Assembly (NCBI GenBank): GCA_013820855.1
Contig: JACDHV010000005.1
Coordinates: forward strand, 1 to 37,319
Length of the DNA stretch: 37,319 nucleotides
Direction: 5' to 3'
Origin: Gemmatimonadales bacterium
Lineage (GTDB): Bacteria > Gemmatimonadota > Gemmatimonadetes > Gemmatimonadales > GWC2-71-9
Part shown: positions 1-7,968 of the stretch, one piece after another
Layout of the letters: every line of letters starts with the position of its first letter
Numbering within the stretch: position 1 is the stretch's first letter
The notes under the pieces: model-generated
Told to the model about the DNA's origin: nothing
Databases searched by the model: none
Seen by the model: only the letters and a program-made list of their open reading frames with translations
Position numbers and translations under genes: made by a program

Positions 1-1
1 G

Positions 2-2725
2 CCGGAGAACGTGCTCATGTCGGAGGGACACGCCGTAGTGACCGACTTCGGCGTGGCCAAGGCGGTGAGCTCGTCCAGCGGCAGCTCGCTGACCTCGCTC
101 GGCGTGGCGCTCGGCACGCCGGCGTACATGGCGCCGGAGCAGGCGGCCGCGGACCCGCACGTGGACCACCGGGCCGACCTGTACGCGGTCGGCGTGCTCG
201 CCTACGAGATGCTGTGCGGGCGGACGCCGTTCGTCGCCGCCACGCCCCAGGCGATGCTCGCGGCGCACGTCACCCAGGCGCCGGACCCTGTCGTGCAGCA
301 TCGACGGACCGTCCCACCCATGCTCGGCTCGGCCATCATGCGCTGCCTCGAAAAGCGCGCCGCGGATCGGTGGCAGAGTGCCGCGGAGCTCTCCGCGCAA
401 CTCGAGGCGGCCCCGACCTCGAGCGGCGGCCACGCTCCGTCGGGCGCGGAGCCCGCAGGCTCGAGCGCGACCCTGGCCGCGATCCGGCAGGGGCATCCCG
501 GCCGAGTCGCGGCGCTGTTCGTCCTCGGCTCGGCCGCGGTACTGGCGGCGGTGTATCTGCTGGTACACCGCCTGGGCCTGCCGGATTGGGTTCTGCACGG
601 CGCGGGGATCCTGCTGCTGCTGGGGCTGCCGATCATGCTCATGGCCGGTATCGCGGAGCGTCGCCGCGCGCAGGCGAAGACCAGCGGCCTCGCCGCTCCC
701 ACCCCGGCCGGGGTGGCGCCCTGGGTCAGTTGGCGGCGGGCCCTCATCGGCGGAGGACTGGCCTTCGGGGCGCTCGGCGTGCTCGCCGCGGGTTACACCG
801 CGATGCGGCTGCTCGGCATCGGCCCGGTGGGTACCCTGGTGGCTTCCGGCGTGCTCGAACGGCGCGAGCCGCTGATCCTGGCCGACTTCGAGAATCGGTC
901 ACCGGATTCCACGCTGGGGCCGTCGCTCACCGAGGCCTTCCGGGTGGATCTGTCGCAATCGCCCACGCTCCGGCTGGTGGACCCCCAGGCAGTGGCCGAC
1001 GCGTTACGACGCATGGAGCGCCCAGCGGTCGTCACGCTGTCTCCGTCCCTGGCGCGGGAGATTGCGGAGCGACAGGGAGTGAAGGCGGTTGTCGCGGGCC
1101 AGATCGACCCGGTGGGCCGGGGCTACGTGCTGTCGGCGACTCTGCTGGGCGCCGCGGACGGCAGGGTGCTCGCGGCGGTCAGGGAGTCCGCCGACGACCA
1201 GGATGCGCTGCTCTCCGCGATCGATCGCCTCTCCAAGAAGCTGCGGGAGCGGATCGGCGAGTCGCTCACGACGATTCGGGCCAATTCCGCGCTCGAGCAG
1301 GTGACCACCGGATCGCTCGAAGCGCTTCAGAAGTACACCGCCGCGCTCCGCCTCGAAGAGAGTGATCGAGCCGAGGAGGCGATTCCCCTGCTCGAGGACG
1401 CCGTCGCGATCGACAGCGGCTTCGCGATGGCCTGGCGCAAGCTCGCCGTGGTCCTGGGCAACACCGATCGATCGGCCACCCGTCAGGCGCTGGCCGCCAC
1501 CCAGGCATTCCGCCACCGCGACCGGCTGCCCGCCCTGGAGCGCAATCTCGCCGTAGGGTACTACCACCACTTCGTGGAGGACGATCGAGCCAAGGTCGTC
1601 GCCGCCTACCGGGCCGTGCTCGCCATCGACCCGGAGAATCTGGTCGCGCTCAATAATTTGTCGATTCCCCTGATGGAACAGCGCCGCTATGCGGAGGCCG
1701 AGAGCCTGGTGGGTCGGGCCTCGCGCCTCGGGAGGGGCTCGTCGTTCTTCCTCAACACGGTTCGCACGCAGGTCGCGCAGGGGCATCTCGTCGAGGCGCA
1801 GGAAACCGCCGACCGATACAGCGCGAGTGCCCCCGGCAGCCCGTACTCCGCCGGGGTCCAGTCATTGATGGCGCGGGTGCGGCGAGACCTGCCCACCGCG
1901 GAGCAGCTGCTCCGAAAGGCACGCGAACACCAGGGCGACAGTCGCTTCATCCGCTCGGCCACCGCACACGGGTTGGCCGGTATCGCCGAGCAGCAGGGCA
2001 GAATCGGCGAGGCCAGGCGCCTGCACCTCGAGCTGCTCTCGCAACTGGAGTCGGAGAACGAGCGCCGCGAGTATCTCGACGTCGCCGCCTCGCTCGCCAC
2101 GCTCCAGGCGAGATACGGGAGCGACCGTACCGCCGCGAGGAGCCTGCTCAAGGCCGCGCTCTCCCGCTATCCCCTGGCTTCACTCGAGCCGCTCGACCGG
2201 CCCTACGTAGACCTGATCCTCGCGTTCGCCCTGGCCGGAGACGCCGGCGAGGCGAGACGGTTGTACCGTGAGTTCGAGGCGGTCGTCCCCGAGGGCATGC
2301 GCCGGCTTCGGCTCCGCCGCCACGCGGCGCGCGGCGCGATCGAGGAGGCCGAGGGGCGGAACAGGGACGCGGTGGAGGCCTACGGCTCCTGGCTCGCGGA
2401 GGATGGCACCTGCGGCGTCTGCGGATCCTACGAGCTGGGCGTCGTGTACGACCGGCTGGGCCAGACCGACTCCGCGATCACGGTGTTCGAGCGTGCCGTG
2501 GGCACGCCGACCATCGAGTCGGCTCGAATACTCGAATCGTACACCCTCGCGCCCAGCTTGAAGCGGCTCGGCGAGCTCTACGAGTCCCGCGGCGACCGCC
2601 GCCGGGCCGCGGACACCTACAACCGCTTCGTCGATCTGTGGAAGCACGCCGATCCGGAGCTTCAGCCGGCGGTGCGCGAGGTGCGCGCGAGGCTGGCGCA
2701 GCTCGCCCGGGAACCCGGCGGATGA
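2..2725 (+). CDS. Membrane Ser/Thr protein kinase with TPR repeats (5' partial)
   Basis: This is the C-terminal part of a eukaryotic-like Ser/Thr kinase; the start lies before the window. Upstream of the in-frame GTG at 11 the frame continues as PEN, the end of the HRDxKPEN catalytic loop, so the GTG is not the real start. The DFG motif follows at about residue 12 (counted from the GTG) and the activation-segment end GTPAYMAPEQ at about 36-45. After the kinase lobe come a linker and three hydrophobic segments (about 164-186, 190-216 and 242-268). A TolB/FlgO-like domain (LADFENRS onward, about 285-420) follows, then TPR-like helical repeats to the end. The outer part probably senses or binds proteins while the kinase acts in the cytoplasm. 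Its stop overlaps the start of the next gene (ATGA), so the two are probably co-translated. Substrate and signal are unknown. Confidence 0.9.
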   Translation, partial: PENVLMSEGHAVVTDFGVAKAVSSSSGSSLTSLGVALGTPAYMAPEQAAADPHVDHRADLYAVGVLAYEMLCGRTPFVAATPQAMLAAHVTQAPDPVVQHRRTVPPMLGSAIMRCLEKRAADRWQSAAELSAQLEAAPTSSGGHAPSGAEPAGSSATLAAIRQGHPGRVAALFVLGSAAVLAAVYLLVHRLGLPDWVLHGAGILLLLGLPIMLMAGIAERRRAQAKTSGLAAPTPAGVAPWVSWRRALIGGGLAFGALGVLAAGYTAMRLLGIGPVGTLVASGVLERREPLILADFENRSPDSTLGPSLTEAFRVDLSQSPTLRLVDPQAVADALRRMERPAVVTLSPSLAREIAERQGVKAVVAGQIDPVGRGYVLSATLLGAADGRVLAAVRESADDQDALLSAIDRLSKKLRERIGESLTTIRANSALEQVTTGSLEALQKYTAALRLEESDRAEEAIPLLEDAVAIDSGFAMAWRKLAVVLGNTDRSATRQALAATQAFRHRDRLPALERNLAVGYYHHFVEDDRAKVVAAYRAVLAIDPENLVALNNLSIPLMEQRRYAEAESLVGRASRLGRGSSFFLNTVRTQVAQGHLVEAQETADRYSASAPGSPYSAGVQSLMARVRRDLPTAEQLLRKAREHQGDSRFIRSATAHGLAGIAEQQGRIGEARRLHLELLSQLESENERREYLDVAASLATLQARYGSDRTAARSLLKAALSRYPLASLEPLDRPYVDLILAFALAGDAGEARRLYREFEAVVPEGMRRLRLRRHAARGAIEEAEGRNRDAVEAYGSWLAEDGTCGVCGSYELGVVYDRLGQTDSAITVFERAVGTPTIESARILESYTLAPSLKRLGELYESRGDRRRAADTYNRFVDLWKHADPELQPAVREVRARLAQLAREPGG

Positions 2726-3882
2726 GCTCCGCGCCGCTCCTGTCCGACAGCGCGCTGCTCGAGCGACTCGCCGCCTTCGACACCACCAGCCGACTCAGCA
2801 ACATCCCCTTCGTCGACTTCGTTTCGGACTATCTGGACCGCCCGGGTATCCGGTTGGAGAGGATGCGGTCGCCGGACGGGACCAAGGCGAACCTCATCGC
2901 CCGTGCCGGCGCGGACCGGGATGACGGAGAGGGATTGACCCTGTCGGGCCACATGGATGTCGTGCCGGCCGACGAGCCGGACTGGGGCTCGCCGCCGTTC
3001 ACGCTCACCCGCCTGGGCGAGACCTACGTGGCCCGCGGCGCGGCCGACATGAAGGGCTTTCTCGCGCTGGCCATCAACCGGCTGGCCGGACTGGAGCCCG
3101 CCAGGCTGCGGCGTCCGCTGGCGCTGCTCCTCACCTATGACGAGGAGATCGGGACCCTGGGGGCGCGACGATTCGCCGAGGGCGACAGCTCCGCGCGGCG
3201 CCTGCCCCGTGACGTCATCGTCGGCGAGCCCACCTCGCTGCGCGTCGTCCGGCTGCACAAGGGGATGATCCGGCTACAGCTCACGTTTCACGGGCGAGCC
3301 GCCCACAGCGGCTACCCGCACCTCGGCCGCAATGCGATCGAGCCTGCGGCGCGTGCCATCGACGCGCTCGCCGGCTTGCGGGCCCGGATGGAGGCGGAGC
3401 GGCCGCCGCACGGGGAGCACTTTCCCGAGGTACCCTACGCCGCGCTCAACGTCGGTGTGGTCACGGGCGGTAGCGCGGTGAACGTGATACCCGATCGCTG
3501 CACGATTCAGGTCGGCATCCGGCTGCTGCCGGGGATGAAGGCGGAGGCCATGACCGAGCGGGTACGGGAGGTGGTGGCGGGGGCGGTACCCGGCGAGTCG
3601 TTCGAGCTGGCGTCACTCGGCGAGAGCCCGGCCATGATGCTGGACGAGAGCGCCGTGCTCCACCGCGAGCTCTGCGGGCTGGTGGGTCAGCGCGGCACCG
3701 AAAGCGTGGCATTCGCCACCGACGCCGGATGGCTCCAGACCGTTGGGCTCCGCTGCGCGATCTTCGGCCCCGGGAGCATCGAGGTGGCGCATCGGCCGAA
3801 CGAGTTCATCCCCATCGCCGAGTTCCTGCGCGGAGGCGAGCTCCTGGACGACATCGTCCGCCGGCGATGTCTCGCCGGATGA
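2722..3882 (+). CDS. M20-family amidohydrolase, acetylornithine deacetylase-like (ArgE-like)
   Basis: This is a 386-residue zinc-dependent M20 peptidase-family hydrolase, the usual ArgE length. Visible metal and catalytic residues are H77 and D79 (SGHMDVV), D109 (AADMKG), the E141-E142 pair (TYDEEIG), E169 (GEPTS) and a late His in AHRPNEF. The dimerisation-domain motif AHSGYPHLGRNAIE is present. The ATG at 2722 is chosen because it overlaps the stop of the kinase gene and begins the conserved domain at the expected distance. ArgE removes the acetyl group from N-acetylornithine, and related enzymes take other N-acyl amino acids. The next gene, hutF, overlaps by four bases, and no arginine gene lies within this gene group, so the substrate may be another N-acyl amino acid such as N-formylglutamate. 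Family assignment is firm; substrate is open. Confidence 0.88.
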   Translation: MSSAPLLSDSALLERLAAFDTTSRLSNIPFVDFVSDYLDRPGIRLERMRSPDGTKANLIARAGADRDDGEGLTLSGHMDVVPADEPDWGSPPFTLTRLGETYVARGAADMKGFLALAINRLAGLEPARLRRPLALLLTYDEEIGTLGARRFAEGDSSARRLPRDVIVGEPTSLRVVRLHKGMIRLQLTFHGRAAHSGYPHLGRNAIEPAARAIDALAGLRARMEAERPPHGEHFPEVPYAALNVGVVTGGSAVNVIPDRCTIQVGIRLLPGMKAEAMTERVREVVAGAVPGESFELASLGESPAMMLDESAVLHRELCGLVGQRGTESVAFATDAGWLQTVGLRCAIFGPGSIEVAHRPNEFIPIAEFLRGGELLDDIVRRRCLAG

Positions 3883-5165
3883 CCGCGCAGACGCTCCAGG
3901 CGGATCTCACGTGGATCGACGGCGCGTTTCAGGCGGACCGCGTCATTACGATCGGCTCGGAGGGCCGGATCGAATCCATCGAAGCCGCGGTGCAGGGCAG
4001 CGTCCGCCGCCTGCCTGGCATCGCGCTCCTCCCCGGCTTCGTCAACGCACATTCCCATGCCTTCCAGCGCGCGCTCCGGGGATCGGCAGAGCGCTTCCCG
4101 ACAGGGGCGGGGAGCTTCTGGAGCTGGCGGGAGAGCATGTATGCTCTGGTGTCGAGCCTCGACCGGCAGATGCTCGGCCGAATATGCCGCCAGGCCTATG
4201 CCGAGATGCGCGACGCCGGGATCACCACCGTCGGCGAGTTCCACTACCTGCATCACGACCGCGACGCAGACTTCGCCTTCGATGATGTCGTGCTCGAGGC
4301 TGCGTCGGATGTGGGGATTCGACTCGTCCTGCTGCAGACCTATTACTCCATGGGTGGCATCGGCAAGGCGCTCGGGCCGGCGCAGCGGCGTTTCTCCACG
4401 CCCGACCTCGGTGCCTATCTGCGACAGCTGGATCGTCTCGCCGGGCGGCTCGATCCCGCCCTCCACTCGCTGGGAATGGTGGCGCACAGCGTCCGCGCCG
4501 CCAGCCTGGCCGAGACCAGGGCGCTCCACGAGGAGGCGGCGCGCCGCGGGCTACCGTTCCATATGCACGTCGAGGAGCAGCGGAGCGAGGTCGAGGAATC
4601 CCTCGCCGCCTACGGGCGGACGCCGATGCGACTGCTGTGCGATGAGCTCGCCCCAGCCGGAAGCCTGACGGCGGTGCACTGCACCCACACCTCGCCGGCA
4701 GACATGGCGGACTTTCTCTCCCGCGGCGGACGGGTCTGCGTCTGCCCGCTGACCGAGGCGAATCTGGGCGACGGCATCCCCGATCTCTCCACGGCTCACT
4801 CGGCCGGCGGTCGGATCTCGCTCGGCACCGACTCCAACGCCCGCATCGCTACCATCGAGGAGATGCGGTGGCTGGAGTACGGGCAGCGGCTGCGCCGCCA
4901 GGTCCGAGGGGCCCTCGTCGGTCCCGGCGGCGAGGTCGCCTCGACCTTACTCGACGCGGCGACCCGTGGGGGGGCGGCGGCGCTGGGAATCGCCACGGGA
5001 GAGATCGCGCCGGGCCGCTGGGCGGATTTCGCGGCCATCGACCTGTCCGTGCCCTCGCTCGTCGAAGTCACGCCAGCCGGCCTGCTCGACGCCATCGTGT
5101 TCGGCGGGGGCAACCGGGCGATCGCCGGGAGCTTCGTGGGCGGGAAGTGGCGCGAGACGGATTGA
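3879..5165 (+). CDS. hutF: Formimidoylglutamate deiminase
   Basis: This amidohydrolase of histidine degradation converts N-formimidoyl-L-glutamate to N-formyl-L-glutamate and ammonia. It has 428 residues from the ATG at 3879, which overlaps the upstream stop. An in-frame ATG at 3867 would add four residues and cannot be excluded. Metal-site motifs are NAHSH (H58, H60), HMHVEEQ (H230), HCTHTS and LGTDSN (D318). The strings AFQRALRG and FWSWRESMY are typical of HutF and separate it from guanine deaminases and TrzA-like enzymes. In the five-step pathway HutG removes the formyl group afterwards. No hutG, hutH, hutU or hutI is in the window; the coupled partner is the M20 hydrolase upstream. Confidence 0.93.
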   Translation: MTAQTLQADLTWIDGAFQADRVITIGSEGRIESIEAAVQGSVRRLPGIALLPGFVNAHSHAFQRALRGSAERFPTGAGSFWSWRESMYALVSSLDRQMLGRICRQAYAEMRDAGITTVGEFHYLHHDRDADFAFDDVVLEAASDVGIRLVLLQTYYSMGGIGKALGPAQRRFSTPDLGAYLRQLDRLAGRLDPALHSLGMVAHSVRAASLAETRALHEEAARRGLPFHMHVEEQRSEVEESLAAYGRTPMRLLCDELAPAGSLTAVHCTHTSPADMADFLSRGGRVCVCPLTEANLGDGIPDLSTAHSAGGRISLGTDSNARIATIEEMRWLEYGQRLRRQVRGALVGPGGEVASTLLDAATRGGAAALGIATGEIAPGRWADFAAIDLSVPSLVEVTPAGLLDAIVFGGGNRAIAGSFVGGKWRETD

Positions 5166-5190
5166 CCCAACCTGCTCCGGCGACTAGACT
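5162..5190 (+). promoter_or_regulatory. Predicted sigma-70-type promoter of secG
   Basis: TTGACC at 5162-5167 and TAGACT at 5185-5190 are separated by 17 bases. The -35 box covers the TGA stop of hutF. Transcription would start near 5197, leaving a short leader that holds an AGGAG ribosome site at 5203-5207 before the secG ATG at 5214. Predicted from sequence only. Confidence 0.6.
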
Positions 5191-5213
5191 TCCCGGCTGC
5201 CCAGGAGACCTGA

Positions 5214-5594
5214 ATGTTTACGCTTCTTTTGACGCTTCTCATCATCGACGCACTGCTGCTCTCTACCGTCGTCCTCCTTCAGGCGGGACAGGGCGGGGGC
5301 CTCGCGTCACTCGGCGGCGCCACCACCGACACCGTGCTCGGCGGGCGGCAGGCGGTCACCATCCTCACCAAGCTCACCTGGTGGTGCGGCGGGATCTTTC
5401 TGGCGCTGTCGCTGCTGCTCTCGCTGGTGCCGCGGGGCAGTGCATCGAGCGAGCTGCAGGAGCGGCTGCGGGCCACGACGCCCACCGCGCCGGCCCCGAG
5501 CGAGCCGCTACCGCTGGGGGGCTCGACGGACCCCGCCACCGGCCCCGCACCTTCCCCGGGAGTTCCGGCTCCCCAGCAGGAGCCCGGCCAGTGA
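5214..5594 (+). CDS. secG: Preprotein translocase subunit SecG
   Basis: This is the small auxiliary subunit of the SecYEG inner-membrane channel, which helps SecA-driven protein export. The 126-residue protein has two hydrophobic helices (about 2-22 and 54-74). Between them lies the SecG hallmark loop [15 protein letters not shown] followed by a conserved TDTVLGGR stretch. The C-terminal tail, about 40 residues after the second helix, is rich in Pro, Ala and Thr and probably disordered. The ATG at 5214 is preceded by AGGAG with a six-base spacer. It is transcribed from a predicted promoter at 5162-5190 and followed directly by a terminator-like hairpin at 5602-5641. Confidence 0.93.
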   Translation: MFTLLLTLLIIDALLLSTVVLLQAGQGGGLASLGGATTDTVLGGRQAVTILTKLTWWCGGIFLALSLLLSLVPRGSASSELQERLRATTPTAPAPSEPLPLGGSTDPATGPAPSPGVPAPQQEPGQ

Positions 5595-5601
5595 CGGTGA
5601 G

Positions 5602-5641
5602 CGAAAGCGGGGCGACCGGATGACCGATCGCCCCGCTTTCG
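5602..5641 (+). terminator. Strong hairpin plus T-run that contains the carA start codon
   Basis: The left arm CGAAAGCGGGGCGA (5602-5615) is perfectly complementary to the right arm (5628-5641), giving 14 base pairs, followed by TTTT at 5642-5645. Inside, 5617-5619 can pair with 5624-5626, leaving ATGA as a tetraloop. That ATG (5620-5622) is the carA start. By form it is an intrinsic terminator for secG, but it overlaps the carA ribosome site (GGGG in the left arm), the start codon and the first codons. Confidence 0.8.
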
Positions 5642-6747
5642 TTTTGCTGGAGGACGGCGCCTGGTTCGCCGGCACCGCGGTGCGTCGGGTCGACCCGGCG
5701 TTCGGCGAGGTGGTGTTCACCACCAACCTCACAGGGTACCAGGAAACGTTTACCGACCCGAGCTACCTCGGCCAAATCGTCGTGATGACCGCGCCGATGA
5801 TCGGCAACTACGGCGTCAACCGGGAAGACATGGAGTCGGAGCGGCCGCAGGTGTCCGGCGTGGTGGTCCGGGAGATGTCCCGCCATCCGTCCAACTGGCG
5901 CAGCTCCCTCAGCCTGGACGAGTGGCTGGCAGGGGCCGCCGTGCCGGTGATCGAAGGGGTAGACACGCGGCGGCTTACCCGGCACCTGCGCGAGCGCGGC
6001 GCGATGCGCGGTGTGGTCGCCGAAGGCCGCGAGCCGGACCCGGAGCTGACCGCGCAGCTCCTCGCCTCACCCTCCATGAGCGGCCTCGACCTCGCCTCGC
6101 GCGCCACGACCGGCGAGACCAGGTCCGAAGGCCGGGGCCGGCACGTGGTCGCGTACGACTACGGGATGAAGCGCAACATCGTCCGGATGCTGGTGCAGGC
6201 GGGGTGCAAGGTGACCGTGGTGCCCTCCCGGACGAGCGCGGCGGAGGTCCGCGAGCTGAAGCCGGACGGGCTCTTCCTCTCGAACGGTCCGGGCGATCCG
6301 GCGGCAGTTCAGTACGCCATCTCCAACATCAGGGAGCTGGCCGGCTCGGGGCTGCCGACCTTCGGTATCTGCCTGGGGCATCAGCTCATCGGTCTCGCCT
6401 TTGGCGGAGGGACGGGCAAGCTCCCCTACGGCCACCGCGGCGGCAACCACCCGGTGCGCGACCTGCGGACGGGTCAGGTGCTAATCACCACGCAAAACCA
6501 TGGATTCGCTGTGGTTGGCGATGCGGCGAGGGTGCCGGGTGCCGCTGCGCTCGAGGTGACCCACCTGAATCTCAACGACGGGACCATCGAAGGGGTGCGT
6601 CACCGCGAGCTCCCGACGTTCGCCGTGCAGTACCATCCGGAGGCCGCTCCCGGACCTCACGACGCCTTTCCGCACTTCGCCGAGTTCCTCGCCTCGCTCG
6701 CTCCGGAGGCGACTCCGAAGTCCAAGCCCTTGACAGACAACACTTAA
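5620..6747 (+). CDS. carA: Carbamoyl-phosphate synthase small subunit
   Basis: This is the glutaminase subunit of carbamoyl-phosphate synthetase. It releases ammonia from glutamine for the large subunit CarB, supplying arginine and pyrimidine synthesis. The N-terminal CPSase domain is clear ([29 protein letters not shown]). The class I glutamine amidotransferase domain has nucleophile C251 in FGICLGHQL and the H339/E341 pair in YHPEA. It has 375 residues, the usual length. The ATG at 5620 fits the family N-terminus; no better start exists downstream. This start sits in the loop of a 14-bp hairpin with a T-run. carB is not in the window, so carA stands apart from its partner. The gene may depend on read-through from the secG promoter. 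Confidence 0.95.
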   Translation: MTDRPAFVLLEDGAWFAGTAVRRVDPAFGEVVFTTNLTGYQETFTDPSYLGQIVVMTAPMIGNYGVNREDMESERPQVSGVVVREMSRHPSNWRSSLSLDEWLAGAAVPVIEGVDTRRLTRHLRERGAMRGVVAEGREPDPELTAQLLASPSMSGLDLASRATTGETRSEGRGRHVVAYDYGMKRNIVRMLVQAGCKVTVVPSRTSAAEVRELKPDGLFLSNGPGDPAAVQYAISNIRELAGSGLPTFGICLGHQLIGLAFGGGTGKLPYGHRGGNHPVRDLRTGQVLITTQNHGFAVVGDAARVPGAAALEVTHLNLNDGTIEGVRHRELPTFAVQYHPEAAPGPHDAFPHFAEFLASLAPEATPKSKPLTDNT

Positions 6748-6758
6748 GCCCATACTAT
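6730..6758 (+). promoter_or_regulatory. Near-perfect sigma-70 promoter of the HU gene
   Basis: TTGACA at 6730-6735 and TACTAT at 6753-6758 are separated by exactly 17 bases. The -35 box lies in the last carA codons. The predicted transcription start is near 6765. This is the best promoter match in the window and suits an abundant chromosomal protein. Confidence 0.75.
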
Positions 6759-6766
6759 CGGCCAGG

Positions 6767-6814
6767 ATGCCCTCCCGAGCTACGCTGTCTGGAACCCTTC
6801 TGGGGGACGCATGA
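6767..6814 (+). CDS. Possible 15-residue leader peptide before HU
   Basis: An ATG at 6767 lies one or two bases after the predicted transcription start (about 6765) and opens a 15-codon frame, MPSRATLSGTLLGDA. Its TGA stop at 6812-6814 overlaps the HU start codon at 6811 (ATGA). It would be a nearly leaderless reading frame translationally coupled to HU. Short frames of this size arise by chance, so it is a candidate only. Confidence 0.3.
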   Translation: MPSRATLSGTLLGDA

Positions 6815-7140
6815 CCAAGGCCGATCTCGTCGAACAAGTCACCGCCTCGATCGCCCGGACCGCCGGGCCCATGATCTCCAAGAAGGATTGTGCCCGCGTG
6901 GTAGACGCATTCCTCGAGGCGGTCAAAGAGGCACTCAAGCAGCAGCACAATATCGAGGTACGTGGGTTCGGCACCTTCAAGATCCGGCGGCGCAAGACCC
7001 GGATGGCGCGCAATCCGCGCACCGGGGATCCGGTTGAAGTCGCCGCGCGTCCCGTTCCGGTCTTCAAGCCCAGCAAAGAGTTACGGGCGCTGGTCGCGGA
7101 CGAGGGTGAGCCGGCCGGAGAACCCGTCTCGGGCATGTAG
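6811..7140 (+). CDS. HU-family nucleoid DNA-binding protein
   Basis: This is a histone-like HU/IHF-family protein that bends and compacts DNA as a dimer. The 109-residue protein has the N-terminal helices (MTKADLVEQV), the GFGTFKIRRRKTRMARNPRTG signature spanning about residues 52-71, and the beta-arm end VPVFKPSKELR. A tail of about 15 acidic or glycine-rich residues (DEGEPAGEPVSGM) extends past the usual HU end at about residue 90-95. The ATG at 6811 has a GGGGGA site seven bases upstream. It has its own strong promoter at 6730-6758 and a hairpin after the stop, so it is probably a single-gene transcript. Confidence 0.93.
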   Translation: MTKADLVEQVTASIARTAGPMISKKDCARVVDAFLEAVKEALKQQHNIEVRGFGTFKIRRRKTRMARNPRTGDPVEVAARPVPVFKPSKELRALVADEGEPAGEPVSGM

Positions 7141-7155
7141 GAGCGGGACCGTTCG

Positions 7156-7202
7156 GAAGGGCTCGTGGGGCCGCACCGGGACGCTCTCCCGGGCGGCCCT
7201 TC
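7156..7202 (+). terminator. Probable terminator after the HU gene
   Basis: GAAGGGC (7156-7162) pairs with GCCCTTC (7196-7202). An inner hairpin CCGGGA/TCCCGG forms from 7176-7181 and 7187-7192. A short TTT (7203-7205) follows. The T-run is weak, but position and GC-rich pairing fit transcript termination. Confidence 0.5.
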
Positions 7203-7244
7203 TTTCGCCGTCGTATCGCCGTTCCCCCCTCCCGCTCTTGCGGA

Positions 7245-7250
7245 TAGCTT
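7245..7250 (+). promoter_or_regulatory. Possible -10 box of the moa operon, suggesting leaderless moaD
   Basis: TAGCTT at 7245-7250 ends six bases before the moaD ATG at 7257, so transcription would begin at or next to the start codon. No Shine-Dalgarno sequence precedes the ATG. There is no clear -35 box (TTCCCC at the right distance), so support is moderate to low. Confidence 0.35.
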
Positions 7251-7256
7251 CCACTC

Positions 7257-7523
7257 ATGCCTGCTCCCACGACGCAACTCGTCAACGTGCGCGTCCTGCT
7301 CTTCGCCAGCTACGCGGACCGCCTGGGGCTCGAATCCGTGCGTGTCGCGCTGCCGGTGTCGGCAACGGTGGCGGATGCGCTGGACCATGTGCGGTCGCTG
7401 CCCGGCGGCGAGCGAATCCCGCCGCGCCCCCTGTGCGCGGTAAACCTGGCTCACGCGAGCCTCGGCACCCGTCTCACCGAGGGCGACGAAGTTGCCCTGC
7501 TGCCGCCCATGGCGGGAGGCTGA
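7257..7523 (+). CDS. moaD: Molybdopterin synthase sulfur-carrier subunit MoaD
   Basis: This ubiquitin-fold sulfur carrier is the small subunit of molybdopterin synthase. After MoeB-type activation its C-terminal thiocarboxylate donates sulfur to precursor Z (cPMP). The 88-residue protein begins its fold at VNVRVLLFASYADRLG and ends in the required Gly-Gly (LLPPMAGG). The ATG at 7257 is used because it opens the frame; there is no ribosome site and a -10-like box lies just upstream. It is followed by moaE four bases after its stop, so the two synthase subunits are made together. Confidence 0.92.
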   Translation: MPAPTTQLVNVRVLLFASYADRLGLESVRVALPVSATVADALDHVRSLPGGERIPPRPLCAVNLAHASLGTRLTEGDEVALLPPMAGG

Positions 7524-7527
7524 TCGC

Positions 7528-7968
7528 ATGGCCTTCCTCTCCGCGACGCCGATCGATCCCGCCGGTCTCGTCGGCCGAGTCGCGTCTCCGGCATTCGGCG
7601 GCGTGGCTTCCTTCCTCGGCCTGGTGCGCAACCACCATGGTGGCCGTGCGGTGAGCCGGTTGGAGTACACGGCATACGGTCCGATGGCCGAGGCGGAGTG
7701 CCGCCGCATCGTAGGCGAGGCGGAGAGCCGGTGGCAGGTGCGCGTCGCGCTGGAGCATCGGACCGGCGCCCTCGAGATCGGCGACATCGCGGTGGGCGTG
7801 GCCGCGGCCGGCGCGCACAGGGACGAGGCGTTCTCCGCCTGCCGCTACGTCATCGAGGAGGTCAAGGCCCGGGTGCCCATCTGGAAGAAGGAATTCTTTC
7901 AGGATGGGGACGTCGCATGGGTGGATCCCACGAGCGCATCGGCGCCGCACGAGGCGGTTCGCGAGTGA
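7528..7968 (+). CDS. moaE: Molybdopterin synthase catalytic subunit MoaE
   Basis: This is the large subunit of molybdopterin synthase, which converts cPMP to molybdopterin using sulfur from MoaD. It has 146 residues. The family pattern is complete: GLVRNHHGGRAVSRLEYTAY near the N-terminus, HRTGALEIGDIAV in the middle, and the active-site lysine region KARVPIWKKEFF near the end. The ATG at 7528 lies just after the moaD stop and gives the normal N-terminus. The stop overlaps the GTG start of moaA (GTGA). Confidence 0.95.
   Translation: MAFLSATPIDPAGLVGRVASPAFGGVASFLGLVRNHHGGRAVSRLEYTAYGPMAEAECRRIVGEAESRWQVRVALEHRTGALEIGDIAVGVAAAGAHRDEAFSACRYVIEEVKARVPIWKKEFFQDGDVAWVDPTSASAPHEAVRE

Noticed and set aside
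7141-7256. Possible molybdenum-cofactor riboswitch before moaD
   Set aside because: The only structured part is the hairpin just after HU, which fits a terminator; the likely transcript start is at moaD itself, leaving no leader for a riboswitch.
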